NCBI GenBank assembly: GCA_022614705.1
Contig: JAKEIB010000242.1
Location: 1 to 12,975, forward strand
Direction of reading: 5' to 3'
DNA length: 12,975 nucleotides
From: Planctomycetota bacterium
GTDB lineage: Bacteria; Planctomycetota; Planctomycetia; Pirellulales; Lacipirellulaceae
The notes under the pieces are model-generated. The model saw nothing but the letters and a program-made list of their open reading frames with translations. It did no database searches and was not told the DNA's origin. The stretch's first letter is position 1, and every line of letters starts with the position of its first letter. This document shows positions 12,884 to 12,975 of this stretch, one piece after another. The position numbers and the translations under genes are program-made.

Positions 12884-12975
12884 GTGCGCCGTGGAAAGGT
12901 GCTGGCATTGTCGCGGGTGCAAGTCCCGCCCGGCAAGGGGTCGCTCCAGCCGGAAGCAGTCGGAGCGGCAGTGGA
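12884..12975 (+). mobile_element. Group II intron 5' end (partial, runs off window)
   Basis: The segment starts with GTGCGCC, matching the group II intron 5' consensus GUGYG. It contains the hairpin GCGGG (12913-12917), loop TGCAAGT, CCCGC (12925-12929), a GGGTGCAAGTCCC motif I associate with domain I of bacterial group II introns. A second stem is CGCTCC (12942-12947) with GGAGCG (12962-12967), and the segment ends in GGCAGTGGA at the window edge. Only 92 bases are visible, so the rest of domain I, any reverse transcriptase/maturase ORF and domains V-VI must lie beyond the edge. The element begins in phase 0 after codon 7 of the toxin frame. It could be a complete intron or a 5' fragment. 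Confidence 0.75.

Noticed and set aside
12637..12936. Minus-strand open frame opposite parD and the intron start
   Set aside because: It is antisense to a gene with a clear ribbon-helix-helix pattern, and its own translation has no recognisable domain.
12884..12975. Cobalamin-type riboswitch, suggested by the GGTGCAAGTCCC motif
   Set aside because: The segment lies inside a coding start rather than upstream of one, begins with the intron 5' consensus GTGCG, and lacks a B12 box in the visible part. A group II intron explains it better.

Overview
The window looks like part of a surface-polysaccharide biosynthesis region from a GC-rich, repeat-laden Gram-negative genome. It is most consistent with a planctomycete (Planctomycetota). 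That assignment is inference: it rests on the combination of bacterial sulfotransferases, a GDP-mannose 3,5-epimerase-like enzyme, and several palindromic intergenic repeats of a type I associate with that phylum. No rRNA, tRNA or phylogenetic marker gene is present to confirm it.

Layout. Positions 1-283 hold no convincing gene and end in a heptamer tandem repeat. On the minus strand lies a GDP-mannose 3,5-epimerase-like gene (284-1282). A 566-bp divergent region (1283-1848) carries a good sigma70-type promoter and two perfect palindromes. From 1849 to 12614 all genes are on the plus strand: a SAM methyltransferase; a WbaP-type polyprenyl-phosphate sugar-phosphate transferase (initiating enzyme); a GT4-like glycosyltransferase; a sulfotransferase; a multi-pass Wzy-like polymerase; a second GT4 glycosyltransferase; a second methyltransferase; a second sulfotransferase; and a third, WcaI/WbuB-like glycosyltransferase. 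Last come a ParD-type antitoxin gene (12624-12866) and the first codons of its ParE-type partner. The partner is interrupted after codon 7 by what looks like the 5' end of a group II intron running off the window.

How the genes may work together (inference). WbaP loads the first sugar phosphate on undecaprenyl phosphate. The three glycosyltransferases extend the repeat unit, the methyltransferases and sulfotransferases decorate it, and the Wzy-like protein polymerises it. The epimerase could supply GDP-L-galactose or GDP-L-gulose. The predicted product is a sulfated, possibly methylated and possibly L-galactose-containing polysaccharide. A Wzx flippase, export genes and PAPS synthesis genes are not in the window.

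Most notable: (1) a putative group II intron splitting a parE-like toxin gene, next to an apparently leaderless parD; (2) a 78-bp near-perfect palindrome read in frame as the N-terminus of a glycosyltransferase that seems to start at TTG; (3) different repeat families at successive gene junctions; (4) the sulfation plus GDP-L-galactose gene combination.
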